A stretch of DNA of 64,000 nucleotides from an uncultured Clostridia bacterium (lineage in GTDB: Bacteria > Bacillota > Clostridia > Oscillospirales > Acutalibacteraceae). Each line of letters starts with the position of its first letter. Positions within the stretch are counted from its first letter, which is position 1. The notes under the pieces were generated by a model. It was not told the origin of the DNA, searched no databases, and saw only the letters and a program-made list of their open reading frames with translations. This document shows, in pieces, positions 51,100-60,629 of this stretch. The stretch spans positions 1-64,000 of the forward strand of contig CANQPS010000007.1 of NCBI GenBank assembly GCA_947625785.1, read 5' to 3'. Both the position numbers and the translations under genes were made by a program.

Positions 51100-54060
51100 T
51101 TGAGTATATTAAAAAAATTATTTGGAAATTATAGTAAAAGAGAATTAAAAAGAGTTCAACCTATGGTTGATGCCGTTCTCGGACTTGAAGATAAATATAA
51201 AAATATGACAGATGAGGAGCTTATAAGCCAAACCTCCATTTTAAAAGAAAGACTTGCTAATGGTGAAACAACAGATGATATATTACCGGATGCTTTTGCT
51301 GTATGTCGTGAAGCATCAAGCAGAGTATTGGGAATGCGTCATTATCCTGTACAGATTATCGGTGGTATTATTTTGCATCAGGGCAGAATAAGCGAAATGA
51401 GAACAGGTGAAGGAAAAACTCTTGTTGCAACATTACCTGCATATTTAAATGCCCTTGAAGGTAAGGGCGTACATATAGTTACAGTAAATGATTACCTTGC
51501 AAGGCGTGACTCCGAATGGATGGGTAAATTATATCGTTTTTTAGGTTTGACGGTAGGACTTATAGTGCACGATATGCCTAACCCTGCCAGAAAGATCGCC
51601 TATGATGCGGATATTACATATGGTACAAATAATGAGTTGGGTTTTGATTATCTTAGGGATAATATGGTTGTTTACAAGGAAAATAAAGTCCAAAGAGGTC
51701 ATAATTTTGCTATCGTCGATGAGGTTGACTCTATTCTTATAGATGAGGCAAGAACACCTCTTATTATTTCCGGACAAGGGGATAAATCAACTGATATGTA
51801 CCAAAAGGCTGATAAAATAGCCAGAAATTTAAAAATGCACAAGGTTACTGAACTTGACAGTAAAGAAGACCACGATGAAGAATTTAAAGATTCAGATTAT
51901 GATTATATAGTTGATGAAAAAGCAAAAACAGCTACTCTAACTCCTAATGGTATGAAAAAGGTTGAAAAATATTTTGGTATAGACAACCTGACAGATCCTG
52001 AAAATGTAACAATTCAACATCATATTAATCAAGCGATTAAGGCTCACGGTATTATGAAAAAAGATATAGAATATGTTGTTAAAGACGGTCAAATTATTAT
52101 TGTTGATGAATTTACGGGTCGTTTAATGTTCGGAAGGAGATACAACGAGGGCTTGCACCAAGCGATTGAGGCTAAAGAGGGTGTAAAAGTCGAAAGAGAA
52201 AGTAAAACTCTTGCAACAATTACATTCCAGAATTACTTCCGTCTTTATAAGAAATTAAGTGGTATGACAGGTACAGCTATGACTGAGGAAACAGAATTTC
52301 AGGAGATATATAAACTTGATGTTATTGAAATTCCGACAAATAAGCCTGTACAGCGTGTAGATTTACCGGATGCAATATTTAAGTCAGAAAAAGGTAAATA
52401 TATGGCTTTAATAAGAGATATTAAAGAAGCCCACGAAAAAGGTCAGCCTGTACTTGTAGGTACTGTTTCAATAGAAAAATCAGAATTGTTAAGTTCTATG
52501 CTTAAAAAAGAAGGTATTAAACACGAAGTCTTAAACGCTAAATACCACGAAAAAGAGGCTGAAATAGTCGCACAAGCAGGTAAATATGGAGCAGTTACGA
52601 TTGCAACTAATATGGCGGGTCGTGGTACCGATATTATGCTTGGCGGTAATGCTGAATATATGGCAAAGGCTGAAATGCGTAGAATGGGAATTTCGGAAGA
52701 ACTTATTTCAGAGGCAACAGGTTTTGCGGAAACAACAGATGAAGAAATAATTAAGGCAAGAAAAACTTTTACAGAGCTTAATGATAAATATAAGGAATCC
52801 ATTAAGGAAGAGGCCGAAAAAGTCAGAGAGGCCGGAGGATTATTTATTATGGGTACAGAGAGGCACGAATCAAGGCGTATAGATAATCAGCTTAGGGGTC
52901 GTGCAGGCCGTCAGGGAGACCCGGGTAAAAGTAGATTTTATTTATCAACCGAAGATGACCTTATGCGTTTATTTGGCGGTGATAGGGTACAGGCTATTTT
53001 AGATAGATTTATGCAGGAAGAAGATATGGCTATTGAATCTAAGATGTTGTCAAATACCATTGAAAGTGCTCAAAGTAAAGTTGAAGCAAGAAACTTTGCT
53101 ATTCGTAAGAATGTACTTGATTTTGATGATGTTATGAACAGACAAAGAGAGATTATTTACGAGCAGCGTGATAAAGTACTTAATGGTGACGATTTACACG
53201 AGCAAATTATGAAAATGCTTGATGATACTGCCGAGGATAGCGTAAATAAGTATATTTTAGATGATGAAGATAAAGATAATTGGAATTTAGAGGGTTTAAG
53301 AAATCATTATTTAGGCTGGGTATTCACAGAAGAAGACGAGTTTAAATTTACCGATGAGGAAATGCAGGATATTCAAAAATCCGATTTAATAAAGATTATT
53401 CAAGATAAGCAAAGAAAATTGTATGCTGAAAATGAAGAAATGCTCCCTGCTGAAATTATAAGGGAAATGGAAAGAATTTATTTGCTGAAAAATGTTGATA
53501 CCAATTGGATGGACCATATCGATGCTATGGAGGAATTGAAGCGTGGTATAAGACTTAGAGCCTATGGACAGCACGACCCTGTTGTAGCATACAGATATGA
53601 AGGTTTTGATATGTTTGACGAGATGATTGCAACTATCAAAGAATTGACAGTAAAGGCAATGTTACTTTCGCCTAAAAAATATATTGAACAACAACGCCAA
53701 AGAGAAGAACAACAAAAAAAGATTTTGCAGTTCAGGTTAGCGGCACAGGGAGCAGCTCAGCCGGGTGCAACGGTTACACTTGAAAAAGTAAGTGATGATA
53801 ATAACGAAAATAATGATAGTAATGCAGAAAAAAATCAATCCGAACAAGAACAGAAAAAATCTGAAATTACAATAGAAGCACTTGGAATTAAGCGTGAACA
53901 GGTTGCCAAACCTACTTCGACAAGTGCAGATGGTACAGATAACGCTAATAAAACAGTTCGTAAGACTGCTAAGCAAAAAGTTGGCAGAAATGATCCTTGT
54001 CCTTGTGGCAGTGGAAAAAAATACAAGAAATGTTGTGGAAGAACAGAAAATAAATTATAA
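51100..54060 (+). CDS. secA: Preprotein translocase subunit SecA
   Basis: ATPase motor that pushes preproteins through SecYEG. The 986-aa protein has Walker A GEGKT at 103-107, the [15 protein letters not shown] segment, the preprotein cross-linking domain, the [11 protein letters not shown] motif of the second motor domain and the helical scaffold. It ends with a complete SEC-C zinc motif ([14 protein letters not shown]) for SecB or ribosome contacts, after an Asn/Glu-rich linker. Start is TTG at 51100 after GAGGTGA. The motor is the canonical type. No accessory SecA2 is seen. Confidence 0.98.
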   Translation: MSILKKLFGNYSKRELKRVQPMVDAVLGLEDKYKNMTDEELISQTSILKERLANGETTDDILPDAFAVCREASSRVLGMRHYPVQIIGGIILHQGRISEMRTGEGKTLVATLPAYLNALEGKGVHIVTVNDYLARRDSEWMGKLYRFLGLTVGLIVHDMPNPARKIAYDADITYGTNNELGFDYLRDNMVVYKENKVQRGHNFAIVDEVDSILIDEARTPLIISGQGDKSTDMYQKADKIARNLKMHKVTELDSKEDHDEEFKDSDYDYIVDEKAKTATLTPNGMKKVEKYFGIDNLTDPENVTIQHHINQAIKAHGIMKKDIEYVVKDGQIIIVDEFTGRLMFGRRYNEGLHQAIEAKEGVKVERESKTLATITFQNYFRLYKKLSGMTGTAMTEETEFQEIYKLDVIEIPTNKPVQRVDLPDAIFKSEKGKYMALIRDIKEAHEKGQPVLVGTVSIEKSELLSSMLKKEGIKHEVLNAKYHEKEAEIVAQAGKYGAVTIATNMAGRGTDIMLGGNAEYMAKAEMRRMGISEELISEATGFAETTDEEIIKARKTFTELNDKYKESIKEEAEKVREAGGLFIMGTERHESRRIDNQLRGRAGRQGDPGKSRFYLSTEDDLMRLFGGDRVQAILDRFMQEEDMAIESKMLSNTIESAQSKVEARNFAIRKNVLDFDDVMNRQREIIYEQRDKVLNGDDLHEQIMKMLDDTAEDSVNKYILDDEDKDNWNLEGLRNHYLGWVFTEEDEFKFTDEEMQDIQKSDLIKIIQDKQRKLYAENEEMLPAEIIREMERIYLLKNVDTNWMDHIDAMEELKRGIRLRAYGQHDPVVAYRYEGFDMFDEMIATIKELTVKAMLLSPKKYIEQQRQREEQQKKILQFRLAAQGAAQPGATVTLEKVSDDNNENNDSNAEKNQSEQEQKKSEITIEALGIKREQVAKPTSTSADGTDNANKTVRKTAKQKVGRNDPCPCGSGKKYKKCCGRTENKL

Positions 54061-54062
54061 TA

Positions 54063-54101
54063 AAAAAATGGATTATCTTTAATAAAGATAATCCATTTTT
54101 T
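54063..54101. terminator. Bidirectional terminator between secA and the serpin gene
   Basis: AAAATGGATTATCTTT pairs with AAAGATAATCCATTTT around a four-base loop, with A and T runs on both sides. Confidence 0.9.
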
Positions 54102-54108
54102 ATAGTTA

Positions 54109-55362
54109 TTATATATTGCTTATTGTACCTATTATTATAGGGGTATTGTATTCATTATCAACTATTGCGTAAATAAAGGGTCTGTCAATAATTAAAGTAT
54201 TTTCGACATCTGTTGAATAGGGAGGATTATTAACTTCATTTGCCGGTTGGGAGTATGGCATAAGACCACTTTCGCTGATTTCCAATGAAATGTTTTGATA
54301 AATGTCATTTATATACAGATTTTTAGAGCAGATATTGGTAAAGTCAGCAGAAGATGTAAATTCATCTTTTAGACCATATTCAGACAAAATATTTTTATAT
54401 TTTACAGAAGTATCTATTGAGAAAGTTGGCATTTCAACATTTGCAAATTGCAAGGATTTGTTTGAATTAATTAGGTTTGAAAATTCCTCACCGTTAATTT
54501 GATTTATATATTCTGATAATGTTAAATCACTGTTAGGTACTATAACAACAAACTTGCAGGTCGAATTTGCAAAACTTTTAATAAATCCTTTTGCCTTTGA
54601 ATTTTCAAAATATCGTTCAACAGAACACAAATATTTAACTTTATTTTTGGAACTATATCCGTTAAAATCAGCAGTTTTAGTTTGTTTTTCGGAATAAGGA
54701 TTTATCCAGGCGAGTTTAGCGGATATATTGCTGAGTAAATATATTTCGTCATTATTTTTTATGTCAGGAACAATGTTATTTTTTTGACAAAGATTATTAA
54801 ACCATTCATTTAATTTATTAGAGCTGTCATTATTATAATCTGTTTCAAAGGCATCTGTATTATAATTATCTAATAGCTTTTGAAGATAACTTTTTTTAAT
54901 TTCTTTTTCTTTGCTGACAAAAACAGCATTGTCAAGATTAATATAATTATTATCCGTATTAAATGTGGTAATTCTTGTATATATATATTTAAAACAATTA
55001 TTTAATTCCGTCAAAGCCATACCATCGCCAAGATATGATTTTAAAATTTTTAAAGATGAGCCTGACGCACCATTAGAAACACTTCCAAGCATATAACTTA
55101 AAGATAATATTGAAAATACGGAATTATCATTATTGGTTGATTTCAGTAAATTTATGGCATTATTAGTTAATGATGCCGTAAATTTTGTATAAAGTTCAGG
55201 AGCAGTTGCTGTGTTGTCTGTAAAATTATAATTCGTTACATTGATGGATTGGGAGTAACCCGCTAATAAATCGCCTTCTCTGATATTGTTTTTATTCTGA
55301 CAACTGCACAGTGACAGTAATATTGATGCAGCCAATATAATAGTTATAGCTTTTTTTTTCAT
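54109..55362 (-). CDS. Serpin-fold lipoprotein
   Basis: A 417-aa secreted lipoprotein. The signal peptide ends in a lipobox-like LCSC with Cys21 as the likely lipid site. The rest follows the serpin fold, including NSVFSILSLSYMLGSVSNGASG at the helix B/D region and the C-terminal serpin signature DRPFIYAIV...IIIGTI (393-414). The expected reactive-loop hinge (E-E-G-T then Ala-rich) is E-S-G-L followed by MPYSQPA (about 364-374), lacking the small residues needed for loop insertion. Inhibition of proteases by the usual mechanism is therefore doubtful. Start follows AAGGAT. Confidence 0.85.
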   Translation of the reverse strand: MKKKAITIILAASILLSLCSCQNKNNIREGDLLAGYSQSINVTNYNFTDNTATAPELYTKFTASLTNNAINLLKSTNNDNSVFSILSLSYMLGSVSNGASGSSLKILKSYLGDGMALTELNNCFKYIYTRITTFNTDNNYINLDNAVFVSKEKEIKKSYLQKLLDNYNTDAFETDYNNDSSNKLNEWFNNLCQKNNIVPDIKNNDEIYLLSNISAKLAWINPYSEKQTKTADFNGYSSKNKVKYLCSVERYFENSKAKGFIKSFANSTCKFVVIVPNSDLTLSEYINQINGEEFSNLINSNKSLQFANVEMPTFSIDTSVKYKNILSEYGLKDEFTSSADFTNICSKNLYINDIYQNISLEISESGLMPYSQPANEVNNPPYSTDVENTLIIDRPFIYAIVDNEYNTPIIIGTISNI

Positions 55363-55375
55363 AAAGTATCCTTCT

Positions 55376-56551
55376 TTATTTTTGATAGTTTAGTTTATCT
55401 TCTATTAATTCATATATTAATTTTGCAGAATTACCTTTTCTAAAACTTTGACAAGCCATTTTCATATTATATAGTTTGATTGGATTTGTAAGTAAATCCT
55501 CAATAGTATCAGTGCATCGTTTTCCTTTAGCAAGTCTTATTGCCATATTATTAGATACAAGGAAATTAGCATTATCTTCTTCCTGACCGGGTATAGCATC
55601 AAATATAGCCATAGGCAAACCGGAACATATAGCCTCTGATACTGTAAGACCTCCCGGTTTAGTAATAATCAAGTCTGACATATACATATACTTTTCTACT
55701 TCATTTGTGTAATACATCAGTTTAGTAGGCTTGGTAGGCTTTAATTTGCGATTATTGTGCAGGGAGGAATTTTTTGAATTGTATAAATTGGATTTATAAA
55801 GTTCTTTGTCAAAAGTTTCATAAAGTTTTCTGTTTTTGCCTGTTATAACTATAATCTGAAAATCTAATGGAATTTTGACTATATTGTGATAAATTTTAAG
55901 TATATCGGTCACTCCAAAACTACCCGCCATAATTAAAATTGTAGGGAAATCGGGATTAAGTTTTTCGGACATCAGCAACTGTTTTTTATCAAATTCTTTG
56001 AAAAATACTTCACTGACGGGTATTCCAATATCGTGGACATTTTTTCTGTCGATACCATATTTTAAACATTCTGCAATCATAGTATCATTAGATACAATAT
56101 ACTCATCTATCATAGGGTGTAAATAATTTATATGCACAGAAAAATCGGTCATAATACAAAATATAGGTGCTTTGAGTTTACCGGAAGATTTTAAGCTGGA
56201 AGCCATATTGGCAGCAAACGAATGGGTAGTAACAACGGCATCGGGCTTAAAGTTTTCAATAAGTGGTTCAAGTCTAATACTAAATTGGTCATTTGCCTCT
56301 TCAACGATGGTGTTTACAGGAGTGTCCTTGTTTGAAACTCTATACATAGCGCCGTAAATATCAGGTGTTTTTGTAGCGAGGTATAGATAACCCTTGGTAA
56401 CAGTCTTATTTAAAAGAGGACTGACAAATTGTATAGTATCAATTATTTTAACTTCGGAGTTTGGATTTTGCTGCAAGGCGTAAGTTTTGAGAGCATTTGC
56501 AGCTCTCATATGTCCTCCGCCCGTTGTAGCTGATAAAATTAATAGTCGCAT
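55376..56551 (-). CDS. MGDG-synthase-like glycosyltransferase (GT28), diacylglycerol glucosyltransferase type
   Basis: A 391-aa GT-B enzyme. The N-terminus LILSATTGGGHMRAA, the HSFAANM segment and the C-terminal donor site TKPGGLTVSEA identify the MGDG synthase/UgtP family, which glucosylates diacylglycerol to make membrane glycolipids and lipoteichoic acid anchors. The start is set at ATG 56551 because AGGA lies nine bases upstream. The ATG at 56560 abuts that RBS directly. It lies between an ABC permease and a serpin lipoprotein, all on the minus strand. Confidence 0.88.
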   Translation of the reverse strand: MRLLILSATTGGGHMRAANALKTYALQQNPNSEVKIIDTIQFVSPLLNKTVTKGYLYLATKTPDIYGAMYRVSNKDTPVNTIVEEANDQFSIRLEPLIENFKPDAVVTTHSFAANMASSLKSSGKLKAPIFCIMTDFSVHINYLHPMIDEYIVSNDTMIAECLKYGIDRKNVHDIGIPVSEVFFKEFDKKQLLMSEKLNPDFPTILIMAGSFGVTDILKIYHNIVKIPLDFQIIVITGKNRKLYETFDKELYKSNLYNSKNSSLHNNRKLKPTKPTKLMYYTNEVEKYMYMSDLIITKPGGLTVSEAICSGLPMAIFDAIPGQEEDNANFLVSNNMAIRLAKGKRCTDTIEDLLTNPIKLYNMKMACQSFRKGNSAKLIYELIEDKLNYQK

Positions 56552-56582
56552 ATTCTTCATTCCTAACTTAAATATAATAATA

Positions 56583-57395
56583 TTAAAGTTCTTTATATTT
56601 ATATATTAAAGATGATATTAAAACGGATAATAAACAAAATATGATTGATGTAAAAGCAGTCATAAAACTTATATTAGTGTTATTCATTATAATATTATAG
56701 ACACTGTAATGTGATATTAAAACTAAGTCTGATAAGATTTCCTTTGAAAAAAGCTTGTAAAGAATATCCATTACAAGACAAAACAAAAGAGAACCAAAAG
56801 CAAATGTATAAGGAGTTGATTGGAATTTAACTATACAACTTATAGCAAAACCGAGCGATAAAAAGAATAATTCGCCCATAAGCATAGCACAGAAAATATT
56901 TGGTATATTAAAAATAAAACTGCTGACATTTAATCCCGAGGCAATCCATATATTTAAAAATACAAGAAGTATATCATATATAATTAATATAGTGACCTGT
57001 GCGAAAAATCTCGTTATAACAACGCAGGTTCTTGTTATAGGCAAAGAATGTATGTATTTTAGAGTACCATTATTTTTATTTACTAAAAATGACGAACAGC
57101 CAAGATAACAGGCATATCCGCAGCCTATTATTAATAAAACCTGCATACATACGGCGTAGTCAAAGGTAACATTGGAAAAATCGGGGATTTTTTCAATATA
57201 TATCAAAGCCCTTATTTCGTCAGGTAAGGAAATGAGTAAATCATTAACAAAATCCGGTATCCCACTTATATATAAATTATAAATCAATAAATAAATACCT
57301 AATGTCGCTATTACTGTAAATACTAACCATTTGAGTATGCTTGATACTCTGCACCTTAAATCTTGTCCAAAAATAGGAGTAGAAAGAAATACCAT
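56583..57395 (-). CDS. ABC-2 type transporter permease
   Basis: A 270-aa integral membrane protein with about six hydrophobic helices and a large loop after the first, the usual ABC-2 permease plan (NNGTLKYIHSLPITR after helix 2). It starts four bases after the ATPase gene stops, so both form one exporter. The substrate is unknown. The next genes, a glycolipid glycosyltransferase and a lipoprotein, hint at an envelope role. Confidence 0.85.
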   Translation of the reverse strand: MVFLSTPIFGQDLRCRVSSILKWLVFTVIATLGIYLLIYNLYISGIPDFVNDLLISLPDEIRALIYIEKIPDFSNVTFDYAVCMQVLLIIGCGYACYLGCSSFLVNKNNGTLKYIHSLPITRTCVVITRFFAQVTILIIYDILLVFLNIWIASGLNVSSFIFNIPNIFCAMLMGELFFLSLGFAISCIVKFQSTPYTFAFGSLLFCLVMDILYKLFSKEILSDLVLISHYSVYNIIMNNTNISFMTAFTSIIFCLLSVLISSLIYKYKEL

Positions 57396-57399
57396 AATA

Positions 57400-58326
57400 T
57401 TAAACGTTCACCTTCTCATCATCAATTTTATTTTCATTGTTTTTTTCTTTTTCATCATATATTTGACAAATTACATCACTTAGATTAGGCAAAGAAATTT
57501 GAATATCTTCGACTTTATAATAATTAAGTGCGGTAAACAGCTCGTTTATATTGCCTTTAAACAAGAAGTTTACATATTCGCCTTCCATAGTAACATTTTT
57601 AATATTAAGCAATTTAAAAATAGGAGAAATGTTACCACAAACCTTTGCACTTATTCTTCTAACATCACTTGTTAAAAGTTGTTCTTTTTCTTGTACTTCA
57701 AGCACTGAGCCTCTATGAATTATAGCAAAACGGGTACAAAGCTTATTTACATCATCTATATTGTCGGTTGTCATAAATATAGTCATATTTTTTTTATTAT
57801 TAAGATATTGAAGAAGGTCTTTAACTTTGTCTAATTTTGAGTCATCTAATCCCAGAAAAGGTTCGTCTAATATAAGCAAGTCGGGTTCAAAAAATACTGC
57901 ATTGATTAATGATAATATTTTACATTCGGAAATAGTCATAGCACCAATATATTTATCCTGTTGGATTCCGAAATAATTGCATAATTTAATAATTTTATCA
58001 AAATCCTTACATTTTCTTACTTTTGCGGTAATATCCAATATATCGCAGCCACGCATACTAAGCAGGAAGTCAGGGTCAGCGGGAACATATCCACATTTTT
58101 CTTTTATTTTTGTACCTTCCTTTTTAGGATTTTTGTCAAAAATAGAAACACTGCCGCTATATGTCGGTATATAGTTAAGTAAAATATCAATAATTGTGCT
58201 TTTACCTGAGCCATTAGAACCCACCAAGCCAAATATATCGCCTTGTTTAACAACAAAACTTGCATCGACAATATCAGGTCGATTTTTTGAATTTTTGGAT
58301 ACGGATTTTAATTCGATTACAGCCAT
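57400..58326 (-). CDS. ABC transporter ATPase with degenerate signature motif
   Basis: A 308-aa ABC-2-type ATPase. Walker A is GSNGSGKST (36-44) and Walker B LLILDEP (150-156). The signature LSGGQ position reads MTISECK (130-136), lacking the Ser-Gly-Gly core that contacts ATP across the dimer. An extra about 80 residues follow the ATPase domain. Start ATG 58326 is preceded by GGAGG. A longer frame to 58413 is leader. Activity may be reduced or regulatory. Confidence 0.88.
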   Translation of the reverse strand: MAVIELKSVSKNSKNRPDIVDASFVVKQGDIFGLVGSNGSGKSTIIDILLNYIPTYSGSVSIFDKNPKKEGTKIKEKCGYVPADPDFLLSMRGCDILDITAKVRKCKDFDKIIKLCNYFGIQQDKYIGAMTISECKILSLINAVFFEPDLLILDEPFLGLDDSKLDKVKDLLQYLNNKKNMTIFMTTDNIDDVNKLCTRFAIIHRGSVLEVQEKEQLLTSDVRRISAKVCGNISPIFKLLNIKNVTMEGEYVNFLFKGNINELFTALNYYKVEDIQISLPNLSDVICQIYDEKEKNNENKIDDEKVNV

Positions 58327-58510
58327 TTTTACTCCTCCATAATTGTGTTTTGGAATAAGAACACACAATCTAACAAGTATATTATACATAATATAATAAA
58401 TTATTTCAACCAAAAGACGACAAAAAAATTAATTTCTTAATATTCAATTTATACAAATCTCAATAACAAAAACAATATCAGTTATGTTATAAAAATTAAA
58501 AAAATTTAAC

Positions 58511-58539
58511 TTTACAATCAAGTGAATTGAATGTATTAT
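58511..58539 (+). promoter_or_regulatory. Promoter of the VanW-family gene
   Basis: TTTACA at 58511-58516 and TATTAT at 58534-58539 with 17-bp spacing, about 50 bp before the start. Confidence 0.6.
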
Positions 58540-58588
58540 TATATATGTATGGAGCCATAAAAATAATTTTGTATAAGGAGGAATAACT

Positions 58589-60484
58589 TTGGGCAAAAAT
58601 AATAAAGATGATGATACCATAGTTTTTCAAAAACCATCTTCTGATTACGACGACAACAAAAATGTGGTAATAGTAACATATGATGATGAGGAGGAGGGAG
58701 CTTCGATATTTAGTAATAATAAAAAGAAATTTTTTATTATAGGCGGTATAGTATTGCTTGTAATAGTTGCTGCTGTAATATTTATTATAACGATTTTTTC
58801 TTCTCCAAGAAATAATGACAACAATGGAGGTATTAATAATACCCCAAATCCAAACAGTAATAGTAATATTGATGAAAACAACTCCGATATGACATCAACT
58901 TATCCTCCTGATGAGCCGCTTCCACCTGTTACAGGTGTTTATAAAAGCGGTGCGAAAGTAAATGGTATTGATTTAGCCGGAATGGATTATGACGAGGCTT
59001 TTCAGGCTGTATTGGCAGATTTGGAAAGCAAACAAAATGTTGAATTTACAATTTCCTGTGATAATGGCAGTGTAAAATTAACAAAAGGTGACTTTGTATA
59101 TTATAATGATATTGCAAATGTTTTAAGAGATGCAATGGATTTTTGTAATGCTACAAATGATAATACAGTAAATTTCAATTATGAGGCGACAATGTCAATA
59201 AATGAAAATGATATTGATACTGCTGTTGAAAAAGCTCTTAAAGCACTTAATGTTGAAGCAAAAGAACCAACAGTAGAATTCCACCCTAATCAAAGTGAAA
59301 AATTTACCTATAAAAGCGGTCAAGCAGGTTTGGTTGTTGATGAAAGGGAAGTCAGAAACGGCATAACTTCAATGTTAAATGATGGAAAAACAAAAGGACA
59401 ATTAGTAGTAGCTTGTTATATAAGTCAGCCAAAAGAAACGATAGAAGATTTAAAGAAACGCACAGTGCTTATAGGTTCGCATACTTCGTATTCAACGAAT
59501 AACGCAAACGGTAATCATAATATGAAACTTGCCCTTGAAGCATCTAATGGTTTAGTACTTGCACCGGATGAGGTTTATTCATTTAACCAGCAAACGGGCG
59601 ACAGTAACCTCGAAAGTAATGGCTATAAACCTGCTACGGTTATTGTAAACGGTGAATTTGTCCAAGGTATAGGTGGTGGTCTTTGTCAGTCATCAACTAC
59701 AATATACTACGCCGCACTGTATGCAAATCTTGAAGTGGTTTCAAGATATAATCACACTTATCCGTCATCTTATGCTAAAATTGGACTTGATGCAACAATA
59801 GATTATCCGTATTTAGATTTAAAGTTAAAAAATACAACAGGATATAATGTTTATTTTGAATGTTATATGGATGGAACTGCATTGCATTGTAATATATATG
59901 GTTATCAGCCAGAGGAGTACGATACAATAAAATTGGATTCTTGGGTTACAGGACATACAAGCGATAACAGGACAGAGGTAAGTGCTGTGAGAGTATATTA
60001 TAAAAATGGTGTAGAAGTTGACAGGGAGAGTTTGCCGTCCTCATCTTATAAGGGCTATTATACCACAGGAAATAATCAAGAGCCACAAGATGAGCCTGAA
60101 CCTCCTGTGTCAAGTGAAACACCGAGTGAAACACCAAGCGAAACACCAAGCGAAACACCGAGCGAAACACCGAGTGAAACACCAAGCGAAACACCAAGCG
60201 AAACACCGAGCGAAACACCGAGCGAAACTCCAAGCGAAACACCGAGCGAAACACCGAGTGAAACACCGAGTGAAACACCGAGTGAAACACCAAGTGAAAC
60301 ACCAAGCGAAACACCAAGTGAAACTCCAAGTGAAACACCGAGCGAAACTCCGAGTGAAACACCAAGTGAAACACCAAGCGAAACTCCAAGTGAAACTCCA
60401 AGTGAAACTCCAAGCGATACACCAAGTGAACCGGAGGAATCAACAGTTCCTGATATAGAGCAAAATTCTGATTTTAGCGAATGA
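58589..60484 (+). CDS. VanW-family membrane-anchored cell-wall protein with SETP repeat tail
   Basis: A 631-aa protein. A short acidic cytoplasmic part is followed by a membrane helix (about 48-70) and a linker. A peptidoglycan-binding-like region (about 120-285, PG_binding_4 type) precedes the VanW domain (about 310-455, with EVYSFNQQTGDSN, the GGGLCQSSTT motif and YPYLDLK). The C-terminus is about 26 copies of Ser-Glu-Thr-Pro. VanW proteins occur in glycopeptide-resistance operons and widely in Clostridia with unknown function. No van regulatory or ligase genes are here, so a resistance call is not supported. Start is TTG 58589 after GGAGGA. Confidence 0.88.
   Translation: MGKNNKDDDTIVFQKPSSDYDDNKNVVIVTYDDEEEGASIFSNNKKKFFIIGGIVLLVIVAAVIFIITIFSSPRNNDNNGGINNTPNPNSNSNIDENNSDMTSTYPPDEPLPPVTGVYKSGAKVNGIDLAGMDYDEAFQAVLADLESKQNVEFTISCDNGSVKLTKGDFVYYNDIANVLRDAMDFCNATNDNTVNFNYEATMSINENDIDTAVEKALKALNVEAKEPTVEFHPNQSEKFTYKSGQAGLVVDEREVRNGITSMLNDGKTKGQLVVACYISQPKETIEDLKKRTVLIGSHTSYSTNNANGNHNMKLALEASNGLVLAPDEVYSFNQQTGDSNLESNGYKPATVIVNGEFVQGIGGGLCQSSTTIYYAALYANLEVVSRYNHTYPSSYAKIGLDATIDYPYLDLKLKNTTGYNVYFECYMDGTALHCNIYGYQPEEYDTIKLDSWVTGHTSDNRTEVSAVRVYYKNGVEVDRESLPSSSYKGYYTTGNNQEPQDEPEPPVSSETPSETPSETPSETPSETPSETPSETPSETPSETPSETPSETPSETPSETPSETPSETPSETPSETPSETPSETPSETPSETPSETPSETPSETPSETPSDTPSEPEESTVPDIEQNSDFSE
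60112..60429 (+). repeat. 12-bp coding minisatellite (SETP)
   Basis: About 26 head-to-tail copies of a 12-bp unit encoding Ser-Glu-Thr-Pro. Units differ only at synonymous positions (agt/agc, aca/act, cca/ccg), except one Asp variant at the end. Copy-number changes keep the frame, so the length of the extracellular tail can vary without losing the protein. Confidence 0.95.
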
Positions 60485-60506
60485 TTTTAAAATACATATC
60501 TTACAT

Positions 60507-60547
60507 AAAAGTGTAAATTTTTAATAAATTTACACTTTTATTTTTTG
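60507..60547 (+). terminator. Terminator after the VanW-family gene
   Basis: AAAAGTGTAAATTT pairs with AAATTTACACTTTT around a five-base loop, then a T run. Confidence 0.88.
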
Positions 60548-60565
60548 TCAAAAATTTGCGGATAC

Positions 60566-60594
60566 TTGACTTTTAACGATAATAAAGATATTAT
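60566..60594 (+). promoter_or_regulatory. Promoter of the flippase-like/glycosyltransferase operon
   Basis: TTGACT at 60566-60571 and TATTAT at 60589-60594 with 17-bp spacing, about 35 bp before the start codon at 60630. Confidence 0.7.
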
Positions 60595-60629
60595 TATCAC
60601 AGTGCAATATTTTTTTGTGGGGTAGAAAT

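Noticed and set aside
59946..60458. Open frames on both strands over the SETP minisatellite
   Set aside because: Same cause: the 12-bp unit has no stop in any frame. The VanW frame has domains, a TTG start with RBS and a terminator. The others have none.
58589..60484. Vancomycin resistance gene
   Set aside because: Only the VanW domain is present. There is no VanA/B-type ligase, VanH, VanX or VanRS nearby, and such domains are common in Clostridia without resistance.
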